Assembly (NCBI GenBank): GCA_963681505.1
Contig: OY811971.1
Location: 24,831,036-24,895,035, forward strand
Direction of reading: 5' to 3'
DNA: 64,000 nt
Origin: Eunapius fragilis
Lineage: Eukaryota > Porifera > Demospongiae > Spongillida > Spongillidae
Shown: positions 34,085 to 44,280 of the stretch, one piece after another
Layout of the letters: each line of letters starts with the position of its first letter
Position numbering within the stretch: position 1 is the first letter of the stretch
The notes under the pieces: generated by a model
Databases searched by the model: none
Told to the model about the DNA's origin: nothing
Seen by the model: the letters and a program-made list of their open reading frames with translations, nothing else
Program-made: the position numbers and the translations under genes

Positions 34085-35908
34085 ATGTTTAGTTTTGAAA
34101 GATGTGTGCCAGTACCTGAGCAAAGTGGTAGAGGGTATGGTGGTGGTCTAGTGGAGGTGGAGGGTAGTGTTGTGTGGGGAAGAGGAGGACTAGGAGGACA
34201 AGGAGGAAGAGTGTACAGGTTTGATGAAGTTAATTCAAAATGGGAGAGAATGGACGATGTTGATGTTGCGGCCACACTAGCAGTGTGTGGAGGAGAGTTT
34301 GTGACTATTGGTGGTTTTAAGGGTAGAACATATGATAATGGTGTGCATAGTAAGGAGGTGAAGGTGCGCAGAGGAGGGAGGTGGACCTCCATGGCTGAGA
34401 TGTTGGTAGGGTGTTATGGGTCATGTGTAGTTAGTGTAAGTGATCATAGTCTGGTGGTGATGGGAGGGCAGGGTGTTGGGCCTAGGACCTTGAATGTCGT
34501 TCAGGTGTTTGATGGTTTGACGTGGCACATGGGACCACCACTTCCTCGGCCATGTGCGGCCATGTCTGCAGTGGTACATGGAAACCTGGTGTTTGCGATG
34601 GGAGGAGGTGCGGACATGGAGCGGGCAGTGTGGTCTGCCAACATCACTGAACTGGTGAGCCACTGAACATTGTGTAGCATCTCTGTCCCTATGTGTAGCT
34701 ACAACATGCTATTGCACACCCATCCACGTTCAGTGTACACGCACACATGCATGTCAACACCATGCCCACAGTTGACGTGTGGATGACCGTTCCAGCAACT
34801 CAAGGCACACGCACACACTAAGCATCTCCATCGCATACTCACAAACAATGTATGCAGACGTTAGTGTGTTGTGTGTACAACATATTGCTTGACAGCTATA
34901 CAGATAGCCTTTGTAATTGTGTTACCATCTCCCCCTGTACCCATGCATGTACACATACTCCCTAGACTACTGCACACATACATGGCAAACAGCCATCTGT
35001 CTGGAGAGAGCTACCAAATGTACCATACTACAACTCATCGGTATGTGTGATTGATGGTGTTCTACTAGCTATTGGAGGAGCAGAGAGTGTTGGTGATGGA
35101 TCAAAGAAGACCTCTGCTATATATGCATTTGATCATAATGATCAGAAATGGCAGCATGTTGGAGACTTGCCATTTAAGTGCTCATTAGCGGACACACTAC
35201 TTCTGTCAGGTGGAAAGCTGTTGATGGTCAACGGGAACAGTAAGCAGGTGTTGAGGTTCACTGCGGAAGGTTAGTGATGTTGTAATGAAACTGTTGCTAT
35301 CTGAGTATTTCCAGGTCTGGCTAAGCTCTTCATCACACCAAGCCTAACAGAAGCAGATGAAAGGTATGTTGTGCTGTAGGACAGCAGTACTCACTGCTGT
35401 GGTATTTTACATTTCACTTCTGTACAGCATAGTGATGTATGGTATGTATTGGCTACTGGGATGTATGAAGGCGTACCTGGGGGTGCAAGTGGCTGGTCTT
35501 AGCAAAGGCTACTGTTGTGTGTAATTCACTATAGGTACATGTATGTGTGGGGGTTTACCAGGATATGTGCCCCAGGGCGTATGAAGGTGTATCGTCTTAA
35601 TTTCAGTTGGAGTTTTATGATGGTGTGGGTGGCTTCACTGTGTGTGATTGGAGAGATGTGTGTTATGCTTGGGTGTATCGGTTAATATTATGTAACTAGA
35701 ATGAATCATGCGTGAACTGTTAAAAGTTCAACTGTCTATATTATTTTTTAAAAATACAGACATTTCAATGATAAAGCCTTGAACGAGGGATATGAGGAAA
35801 CTTCATTGACCAACCTTCTCATCACTGGAGCCGCTGGTGTTGAAAAGACTGATCCCAAACACCTCCTTCTGCAGAAGGAACCTCCAGAGCAACCTGCAGG
35901 ACCACTAG
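34085..35908 (+). CDS. Kelch propeller half of a kelch-kinase gene (exons 1-4)
   Basis: Exons 34085-34654, 34993-35269, 35315-35363 and 35760-35908, all with GT-AG introns and matching phases (0, 1, 2, 1), code for about 348 residues. At least five kelch blades are visible from their GG and W pairs: GGLVEVEG..YRFDEVNSKWERM (19-55), GGEFVTIGGFKG..RWTSM (69-103), SLVVMGGQG..FDGLTWHMG (122-150), NLVFAMGGG (167-175) and, in exon 2, SVWRELP..GVLLAIGG..YAFDHNDQKWQHV. Kelch propellers bind partner proteins. Exons 3-4 are a charged linker. The same reading continues through exon 5 (40919) into a kinase domain (44281-46986), giving 634 residues in all over 12.9 kb. The start chosen is the first ATG after the upstream acceptor; it could be extended. 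It resembles the kelch-kinase fusions of some protists and sponges; no symbol is assigned. Confidence 0.85.
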
Positions 35909-36204
35909 GTATGATATGGACATTATCCTCTACGGTATGTTTGTATGACGTGCCTTAATTGTGTATGTGCTGTGCTCAATGGCAATGCTGGGTAGTGTTG
36001 GAAGGACCTTTCTATTATTTCTTTATATTCAGATTTACAGCAACAAAAACCAAATTTGTAGTGTATCTAGTATTTATTGTATTGTATCCTGGTTGGCACA
36101 CACAAAGATTATTGTACAACAAGTATAATAGAAAAAAATTAATTGCAAGCAAACTAAAGAACTCATTGCATACCTATGATCATTGGAGGGTACTTCATTT
36201 ATAC

Positions 36205-36463
36205 AAGTAAATAAAAAACCTTCTCTATGAGAAAGTTTGTGGGATATAGGATTTGAAGGCAATGGTGGTGTAAAAAGCAAGGAAACAAGTGTCTGTAATT
36301 GTAAGCGAAAATGTCATAGTTCTATTATTTAGTCCGTTTGTAGCATACACTAGGACTATGACATTTTCCCTTACTATTACAGACCCTTGTTTCCTTGCTT
36401 TTTACACCAAAATTGCCTTCAAATCCTATATCCCACCAACTTGAAGGTTTTTTTTATTTACTT
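36205..36463. mobile_element. Hairpin MITE family B in intron 4
   Basis: AAGTAAATAAAAAACCTTCT at the left and a matching right end, with the TTTGTGGGATATAGGATTT, AAGCAAGGAAACAAG and AAATGTCATAGT words mirrored. Arms about 115 bp. It lies inside intron 4 of the kelch-kinase gene. Confidence 0.8.
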
Positions 36464-36614
36464 GTTTCATTCACTTTTTCTTTGTTCGTGCACATTATTC
36501 CGGTGCGTAATTGATGATGCGTAATTGATCATAATTGATCCGTAATTGATCCGTAATGTTCAGCCACCAATGGGCTATTTCATTATTTTATTATACACTC
36601 CTACAGATGACAAT

Positions 36615-36787
36615 AAATGGTGTCCAGGGGACTACATGGAAGGTTAATTGTCCAGGGGGGTGGAACAAAACAGAAGCATGTCCAGGGGGGATTTACAAGT
36701 CTGTCCCGGGGAGGTGGAGACATAATATAAGCTTGTCCAGGGTGCTTTTATATATTGTCCCGGGGGGGGGGGGGGGGGGGGGGGGGG
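36615..36787 (+). repeat. TGTCCAGGGG repeat ending in a 26-G run
   Basis: The word TGTCC(A/C)GGGG occurs six times in about 150 bases (first near 36621, last near 36757), then 26 G at 36762-36787. Confidence 0.75.
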
Positions 36788-36890
36788 TACGTTTGCCATC
36801 TGTAGGGGTGTGCGGTTAAATAATGGAGTAGCCCAATGTTATATTATATTGTAAACCAAGCTTAGTAAGAGTAGGTAGCTACATTTACAT

Positions 36891-37062
36891 CACAGGGAAA
36901 AAATGCGTATAATCAAGTTCTGATTTTACAGAGAATTTTTAAATCGTCTGAAAAATCATTTTGTGATCTTACATAGAAAATCTGATGCGTGTGATTTGTG
37001 TGTGATTCTCTGTAATATCACACAATGATTCCAAAATGATTCCACGTGTTTTTTTCCCTGTG
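36891..37062. mobile_element. MITE related to family A, 172 bp, CAT duplication
   Basis: CACAGGGAAAAAA at the left and TTTTTTTCCCTGTG at the right, flanked by CAT on both sides (36888-36890 and 37063-37065). Inner inverted repeats are weak. Same length and end pattern as the CACAG..CTGTG copies, but a different terminal word. Confidence 0.7.
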
Positions 37063-37118
37063 CATACCTTTGAATAACTTTATCGGTATTACTCTTTCGA
37101 TGGCCTCGTTTGGTTTTG

Positions 37119-37150
37119 CCAGAGATCATATATTATATGATCTCTGGTTT
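37119..37150. repeat. Perfect short palindrome
   Basis: CCAGAGATCATATA, TTA, TATGATCTCTGG: a perfect hairpin with a three-base loop in intron 4. Confidence 0.7.
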
Positions 37151-37382
37151 TGCAGAGTACGCTTAGCCTTCCCGTACCGCACTTTCTTTGCCAAGCGAGC
37201 AAATTCAGGACAATAACGTTGCCTTTTAGCGGACCGTTTCTTTTCTGGGCGTTCTTGATACCGCTCGCGTTCAGCGGACCGTTTCTATTTTGGGTCTGCT
37301 TGATACCGCCATTTTTGCTTTAAGATAATCTAATTATGCGTCTTATATATACCGTATAGTCGATTGTTTACCATATCGACTT

Positions 37383-37735
37383 TTTAAATATAAAAGCGGC
37401 TCTTCCAGCCTATTCTGAAGCTATTGGTGAAACTTTCATTGTTTATAAGTGTTCCTATCCCAAGTTATGCGTTGCCAAGAAGGAGGAGAGGAGACCATGT
37501 TCCGGGACTGGGTACGAGGACCGGCAGTACCCTTTTGTTCTCTACAACCGCGCGGTTCTATGACATAAAAAAGACGAAACTGCTCATTTTTGATTTCTAG
37601 TTCGATTGCTATAACAAGCTAAACGATTCGATCGTCAGGAGTCTTGTTAGGGACGGGTCGCGTATTTTAATGAGATTCATAGTCGGGATCAAATACTATA
37701 TGGAAGTTTCTAGCGAAACTTCCGATATTAGTCTC
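37383..37735 (+). repeat. Dispersed repeat family C with terminal hairpin (copy 3)
   Basis: Collinear with 30682-31040, ending in a perfect 9-bp stem (37702-37710 and 37715-37723) around loop TAGC and followed by GATA. In intron 4. Confidence 0.75.
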
Positions 37736-37804
37736 AATGCTCTAGTAAGAAGTCGTGATTTTGGCTGTCATATGGGGATTGATACAAATACATTTGTATA
37801 TTAA

Positions 37805-38130
37805 TGACAAGTCTTAATTTTTTTAACACCCAAATCACTGTTGCATCGCAGGTTTCCCCCCTTTCATTTAACCGATTTAATTCAATCCAGACATATTCTA
37901 GGTACCTTTGCTTAATTAGAATTGATAAGACCGTATATGGCTTTTAGGCTTTTGTGTATCAAAGCGTAGCATCGACTAAGGCGAGTACTCAAGCAAATTC
38001 TAAAGCTATTGGTGCAATTTTCATTACTTAAAAGTGTTCCTGTCCCGAGTTAAGAGTTCCTAAGAAGAAGCAGAGGCAGACGCAGAAGCAGAAGACGACC
38101 CGCCATTATTTTTGGAAGGGGAACGAGTGT
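37805..38130 (+). repeat. Family C, longer left portion (copy 4)
   Basis: It begins TTAATTTTTTTAACACC and includes GTTGCATCGCAGGTTTCCCC, GGCTTTTAGGCTTTTGTG, CTATTGGTGCAATTTTCATT and GTTCCTGTCCCGAGTTA, then AG-rich GAAGCAGAGGC repeats. The inverse-oriented match is 42190-42595. Truncated on the right, where the palindromic array begins. Confidence 0.75.
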
Positions 38131-38134
38131 AGCG

Positions 38135-40400
38135 TGCCAGCGTGGCTCTCGTGCTGGAATGGCTTAATGAGGCGCGCCGTACGGACAATTTAATTCATAA
38201 ATCATGAATTTTGTACCCGCGAATCGACTAACTATGAAATTTTCGCACGAGCCATTATGACACGGACAATTTATCATTTCATACTTGAGTGTCAGAATGG
38301 CTGAGCCATTCTGGGAAGACCAATTGCATTACTTGAGTTTTAGAATGGCTCGAGCCACTCTGGCACGGCCAGTTACTATTTTTGAATGCCATATATGTGT
38401 CATGTATTACATTTGTGTATGTATGCCTATTGTAGTTAATTGGTTAGTGTGTATAATTGTATCATGCATGCGCAATCCAGTGATTGCTCCTTTTTCTCTA
38501 AGCGTTCGTTTGGGGCTGAGCGTCTATATTGATACACTACAATATATGTGCCAAGACATTCTTGCAAGGCTATGTAGTTACTACATTTGAGTTACTATAT
38601 ACTTAAGTGCCAGGAATGGTTCGAGCCATTCTGGCACTGCCAGTTATTATAATTAAGTGCTAGAATGATTCGAGCACTTCCAGGTACAATATTTGAGTGC
38701 CATAATGGCTTGAGCCATTCTGGCCCGGCCAGTTGCATTACTTGTGTGCAAGAACTTCATGCTACAGCCATTCAGGCTGCACAACTGCCATTTAGTACTT
38801 CTGAGTGCGATAATAATTTGAGCCATTAATTCTGGCATGGCCAGTTGCACTTCTTGAGTGCCGAAATGGCTCGAGCCATTCTAGCAAAGCCAGTGGCATT
38901 TCTTGCACGCAAGAATGGCTCGAGCCATGTTGGCAATCTATAATAGTAACTGGCTTTGGCAGGATAGCACGAGCCGTTCTTGCACGGCCAGTTAAGTGCC
39001 ATGCAGAGTGGCTCGAGCCATTCGGGAACGGACAGTTGCATTACCATGAGTGCCAGAATGGCTTGAGCCATTCTAGTACGGCCAGTGGCATTACTTGCGT
39101 GCTAGAATGGCTCAAGCCATTCTGGCTCTGCCAACAATACTTGCGTGCAAGAATGGGCTCAAGCCATTCTGGCACTCCCAATAATATTTGAGTGCCATAA
39201 TGGTTTGAGCCATTCTGGCACTCAAATTATGCAACTGGCCGTGCCAGAATGGCTCGAACCATTCTGGCACTCAAGTTATGCAACTGGCCGTGCCAGAATG
39301 GCTCGAACCATTCTTACACTCAAGTAATGTAACTGCATGCCCATGCCAGAATGGCGAGCCATTCTGACACTCAAGGTAATGCATCTGTTCGTTCCCCAAT
39401 AGCTCGAGCCCTCTGCATGGCACTTAACTGACCATGCATGAACGGCTCGTGCTATTCTGCCAAAGCCATGCAGTTACTATATTAGAGTGCCAAAATGGTT
39501 CAAGCCATTCTTATTCTTGCACGCAAGTAATGCCACTAGTGCTAGAATGGCTCGAGCCATTACGGCACTCAAGAAATGCAACTGGCCAAGCCATTCTGCC
39601 TTTGCCAGTTACTATGATTAAGTGCCAGAATAGTTCGTGCACTTCCAGGTACAAAATTTGAGTGCCATAATGGCTTGAGCCATTCTGGTCCGGCCAGTTG
39701 CACATTACTTGTGTGCAAGAACGGCTCAAACTATTTCGGCACTGCCAAGAATATTTCAGTGCCATAATGGATTGAGCCATTCTGGCATGGCCAGTTGCAT
39801 TTCTTGAGTGCCGAAATAGCTCGAGCCATTCTAGCACGGCTGGCATTACTTCGTGCAAGAATGGCTTGAGCCATGCATTTTGGCACTCTAGCATAGTAAC
39901 TGGCTTTGGCAGAATAGCACGAGTCGTTCTTGCACGGCCAGTTAAGTGCCATGCAGAGTGGCTCGAGCAATTCGGAAACGGACAGTTGCATTAAATTTAG
40001 TATAGCTGCATTACTGCTTGCATATACATGGCCGTGCCAGAATGGCTCAAGCCATTTCGGTACTCTAGTAATGAACTGGCCGTGCAAGAGTGGTCAAGCC
40101 ATTATTGCACTCAAATTTAGTAACTGCATGGCCGTGCAAGAATGGCTTGAGCCAACTGGCACTCAAGTTAAGCAGCTGACCATGCCAGAATGGCTTGAGC
40201 CATTCTTGCACTTGAGAGCCAAAATGCCTTGAGCCATTCTAGCATGACATGCAGTTCATTATTGGAGTGTCGAAATGGCTAGAGCCATTCTGGCATGCAT
40301 GGCCAGTTGCATTACATAAGTGCTAGATTAGCTGGAGCCACTGTGGAACGGATTTGAGCGCCAAAATGGCTCGAGGCGTTCAAGAACGGACAGTTACTAC
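38135..40400. repeat. Array of about 49-bp palindromic units (GGCTCGAGCC core)
   Basis: Over 30 cores of the type AATGGCTCGAGCCATT, most with the XhoI site CTCGAG or one change from it, lie in about 2.2 kb. Each core is flanked by (C)TGGCACGGCCAGTTGC on one side and ACTTGAGTGCCA on the other; clean units near 39240-39330 have a 49-bp period. The flanks give each unit a direction, and this direction switches several times (for instance near 39200), so the array mixes inverted and direct units. Open frames on both strands are by-products of the repeat. It lies in intron 4 of the kelch-kinase gene. Confidence 0.9.
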
Positions 40401-40570
40401 AAGTAAAGAAAAACATTCTCTAACGAGAAGGTTGGTGGGATATAGGAATTGGAGGCAATGGTGGTGCTAAAAGGAAGGGAACAAGGTTTTGAGAAAAGGG
40501 TAATGAGACAAAAATCCCATGTTTAGCACTTTTCGTTCTGTTGCATGTGCTCTAACTAAATATAAGACTT
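40400..40570 (+). repeat. Partial hairpin MITE family B
   Basis: The left arm AAGTAAAGAAAAACATTCTC, GGTTGGTGGGATATAGGAAT and GAGACAAAAATCCCATG is present; the right arm is mostly missing. Closest to the variant at 16500-16720. Confidence 0.65.
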
Positions 40571-40918
40571 GGCTGATTAGCACCTGCATACAACTTAGCC
40601 ATTGCATGGCAACTCTTCAATTTTTGATGCTATTCTAAATAAACTCATACTTCATGATCGGTATAAGAAGCAAAAACTTTGATTTGTGCAGCAAAAATTG
40701 CTGTCAAATGCATACACTTGTGGTTTCGTATCTCATTTACAACTGTAAAGAAAGGTTATATGGCAATTGCTGCCCTCCACTCCAACCACCTCGCTTAACA
40801 TACCTTCCTTTCACCACCTCCCTTAGCACACCTCAATTGCCACCTCTATTTTCATTAGCACATATATTATGCGTATTCTAACTCACCACTACTGACCTTG
40901 GAATCTTTTATATTTTAG

Positions 40919-40987
40919 ATGACAAAGTCATTGAATCAAGGGCTGATAATGGTACTCACATACTGCTTCCATCCGGTCCACCTCAAG
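40919..40987 (+). CDS. Exon 5 of the kelch-kinase gene (linker)
   Basis: A 69-nt exon between acceptor TATTTTAG and donor CAAG|GTAAC, encoding DDKVIESRADNGTHILLP and the SGPPQ linker. Its entry and exit phases (1 and 1) match exon 4 and exon 6, and introns on each side are 5.0 and 3.3 kb, both repeat-filled. It is supported only by phase and splice signals, so an alternative exon is possible. Confidence 0.65.
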
Positions 40988-41112
40988 GTAACAACCGCCT
41001 GCACACATCCACTCCCACCTTCCTCCAATTATCGGAAGTCTCGCTAGAGACTTCCATATAGGTTTTGACCCCGACTATGAATTTAATTAAAATCCCGCGA
41101 CCCTACCGTAGC

Positions 41113-42136
41113 CAGTGCCGTTGAGAGGGGGGGGCAAGGGGGTAAGCTACCCCGGGCCCCGCGGCAAAAAGGGGGCCCCGCGATTCCTAAGAAAAAAATT
41201 GTTCGACAATTCTGACTGCCAATTTAAATCCTTTTCATGTTTCATGTTGATGCGCTTTTCACGCACAATTGCGAAAAAAATTCGTAATGAAAATATTATA
41301 CTTTTAAATGGTTTTTGGCGATAAATAGAATTCCGGCATAGTCCTGTGTCAGGGAAGCCACTTGTGAGATCCTGCATGGTCAGCATGTATAAATTCCAGT
41401 CGTTGTCGGATGAAGACTTGACTTCGGCTGTCACAAGTTTCTGCACAATGTACAAGAATGACGTATCCAAAGAAATGGTGGACGAGATGATGTTGTTAAA
41501 GAAGATCAGGCATGCCAATCTTGGAGACGTACAGATGTCCCCTTTGCAGTTGCTGAACAAGCTGCATGACTTGCGCCTGGAATCTTTGTTCCCCAACGTT
41601 TGCGGATATTTTGCACCTTGCCAGTCACCGTGGCATCTGCAGAAAAAAGTTTTAGTCAATTGAAGCGAATAAAATCATACAGCAGATCAGCAATTCAATG
41701 GCTCAGGAACGACTACAAGGCTTAGCCCTGCTTTGCATTGAATCCGAGTTAGCAAAGACAATAGATTACGATTCAATCATTGCCACATTTGCGTCCAGGA
41801 AGGATAGAAAAGCGGCACTGTGAGTCTGTGCAGAGTGTGCATGGTGACATCGCCGATTCGTTCATTGTAGTTATGATTCATTGAACATTATGCCATTGAA
41901 CAGTCCATAGCATTCAAGCTATTTATACTATTGATTGGACCTTAATTTATTCATGTACTGTAATCGTGTCACTGCAATTTCATTTGTCGATTGATCAAAA
42001 TTCACGGCCAGACGAAATTTAATCGCTAACATGCAGATACGTAATTTTAGTCCATTAATATTATTTATAAGTATTAAGGAGGGGGCCTCTCGTGAGAGTT
42101 ATTACCCGGGCCCCAACCTGGCTCTCAACGGGCCTG
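41113..42136. mobile_element. hAT element, 1.0 kb, perfect 8-bp TSD
   Basis: Ends CAGTGCCGTTGAGAG and, inward on the other strand, CAGGCCCGTTGAGAG, flanked by ACCGTAGC on both sides (41105-41112 and 42137-42144). It is nested inside a family-C repeat within intron 5 of the kelch-kinase gene. Contains a decayed transposase C-terminus at 41346-41824. Confidence 0.88.
41346..41824 (+). pseudogene. hAT transposase C-terminal region (ZMYM1/TTF-like)
   Basis: In one frame LLNKLHDLRLESLFPNVC, then a second frame LPVTVASAEKSFSQLKRIK, then a third with ERLQGLALLCIESELAKTID and ending FASRKDRKAA then stop. FPN followed by LPVT.ASAE.SFS.L..IK and L.GL..L.IE is the hAT dimerisation region as seen in ZMYM1-like elements. 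At least two frameshifts make it non-functional; the N-terminal catalytic part is absent. Confidence 0.8.
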
Positions 42137-42599
42137 ACCGTAGCTTCGCTTCCGACGATCGGATCGTCTAACCTGTTGCGGCAATCGATCTAGAAGTCAA
42201 AACTGAGTAGTTTCGTTTTTGTTTCACGTCGTAGAACTGCGTGGTTGTCGAGAACAAAAAATACTACTGTCCTCGTTCCCCTTCCAAAAATAATGGGCGG
42301 GTCGTCTGCTTCTGCTTCTTCTTCTTCTTCTTCTTCTTCTTCTTGAGAACTCATAACTCGGGACAGGAACACTTTTAAGCAATGAAAATTGCACCAATAG
42401 CTTTAGAATTTGCTGGAGGACTCGCCTTAGTCGATGTTAGGCTTTGATACACAAAAGCCTAAAAGCCTATATACGGTCTTATCAATTCTAATTAAGCAAA
42501 AGTACCTAAAAAATTTCACAATACGTCTGGATTGAGGTTAAATGAAAGGAGGAAACCTGCGATGCAACAGTGATTGGTTGTTAAAAAAATTAAGGAAAC

Positions 42600-42888
42600 A
42601 AGTAAATAAAAACATTCTCTCTGAGTAAGTTGGTGGGATATAGGTTTTGCAGGCAAATAGTATACTGGTGTAAAAAGCAAGGAAACAAGTTTTATCAGAA
42701 GGGAAAATGTAATAGTCCTATATTTAGCACAGAAACAGCATTTGCCTTAGTCGAAGTGTGCTAAATATAGGACTATTACATTTTCCCTTCTGATAAAACT
42801 TGTTTCCTTGCTTTTTACACCAGTATACTATTTGCCTGCAAAACCTATATCCCACCAACTTACTCAGAGAGAATGTTTTTATTTACTT
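42600..42888. mobile_element. Hairpin MITE family B in intron 5
   Basis: Arms of about 130 bp are almost perfect: AAGTAAATAAAAACATTCTC, TTGGTGGGATATAGGTTTTG, TACTGGTGTAAAAAGCAAGG, TTATCAGAAGGGAAAATGTA and TAGTCCTATATTTAGCAC, with the mirror at 42755-42888. Confidence 0.88.
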
Positions 42889-44280
42889 GTATATACATTA
42901 TATCCACTTCCATTACCTCCCTGGCAACCATACCTTGTTCCATCCATTGAACAAACATGAACATGAAGGACTGGGTAGTACTGGGTACCCTTAATTTAGT
43001 TTAAGCTGCTTCACTTCTTTACCTGGTGCTTTGCTACATTTTGGAACGTTTTGTCAAATTGTCGTGTTTCTAGCCCCGAAACTCGTAAGGATTTTTATAT
43101 TAGAATGAATCGGAGTGAACACACAGATACAGTGCAGAACACGTGCACATAACACACATATATAGTGGGCTATTCGAATGTTCTAGAACAGAATCCTTAT
43201 GAAGTGCGAATCACGGGATTACATTAGCACATACAAGTGTTCAACTTTGAGCTCACACAACACAAATACAGATCGGTTTGGGATCAGAAAAAAGCTTCAT
43301 CCTAATATTAATGTCCTACTGTGGAGCTGGAAGTGCCCAGGTCCAAGGATTGATTCAGCTTTCATGCCTAACCTGTAATCCAATCACATGGTTTGTATGT
43401 CTTATTTCTTTTTCTACATGAACCACTGCGCTTGTAGCTGTGGTAACATGGCTGTTACTATTATGCGAATTCATGCCACCCCCACTCAGGCAGTGATAGT
43501 GCAGGCTATGTGGGTTAATACATAGTATTTTGCTCACCTATATTTGAACCAGTTTATTCCAAAGGCTGTTTTGTTTGACTACAACAGGTGAACAAAGATT
43601 CAGGAATCTATGTCCTCTCATGCACTACATGTATGTTACTAATTTTTAATACCATACCCATGGCCTAAATTTAAGTTGTGTTAATTAGCTAACCCATTGA
43701 GGAAGAGGATTCAGTTTAGAGGATCAGAAAAAAATCCTGTTCGATAACTGCAACATTGCTATATATCCCTGTTGTGACTATATTGTGCAAATGCTTAACT
43801 TACTATTATGTACATTTACAGCATCCAATAACTGCAGTGGGGAAATTAAATCTATTATTACTGATCTATTTCAATCCATTAAGACAGGATGGTATCCCTT
43901 TCAAGTAATACCTTCTCAATGAAGTACTACTTACAAATGTATATTACAAATACCACACAAGGTACGAGTTAAGGCACTTAAGCTTTCAGAAACCACAAAT
44001 CAACTGACACATTAATGATGTCACAAGAAATAAAATGAAATTGTACATGCCTCCATCCCTTCTATTATTTAACCCTGTCTCAGTATTAAATTACTGCATA
44101 CGAGGGTTCTGAATGTTGTACATCAAAGCAACAGAATTATCGCGAAGTGCAGAGGCAACAGCACGTCAGCCTACTTTGTTCCTTCACTTCCACCACCTCC
44201 CCCTTAGCCCACATCGAATAGCCACAATTCTACTTCCAATTCAAACTACATACATAGCATTTGTGTACTTCTTATTCCAG
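42889..44280. other. Rest of intron 5, nothing recognised
   Basis: No exon, transposase motif or long repeat was recognised between the hairpin MITE and exon 6. Confidence 0.5.

Larger units (their letters stand above)
41031..42595 (-). repeat. Family C, inverted copy interrupted by a hAT element
   Basis: The 3' end with its hairpin lies at 41034-41055 (stem GGAAGTCTC, loop, GAGACTTCC) and the body continues at 42145-42595 in reverse. The insertion at 41113-42136 splits it. The segment 42305-42345 is a (CTT)n run equivalent to the GAAGAAG stretch of the other copies. Confidence 0.8.

Noticed and set aside
34072..34392. Minus-strand Pro/Ser-rich frame
   Set aside because: Antisense shadow of the first kelch exon.
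36762..36787. G run as pure assembly artefact
   Set aside because: It sits at the end of an ordered TGTCC(A/C)GGGG repeat, so a real G tract is likely, though its length is uncertain.
38285..40232. Open frames with repeated MARAILAL-like words on both strands
   Set aside because: They follow the 49-bp palindromic repeat and its orientation switches; no known domain.
38135..40400. CRISPR-like array
   Set aside because: Animal DNA, palindromic units without unique spacers of constant length, and no cas genes.
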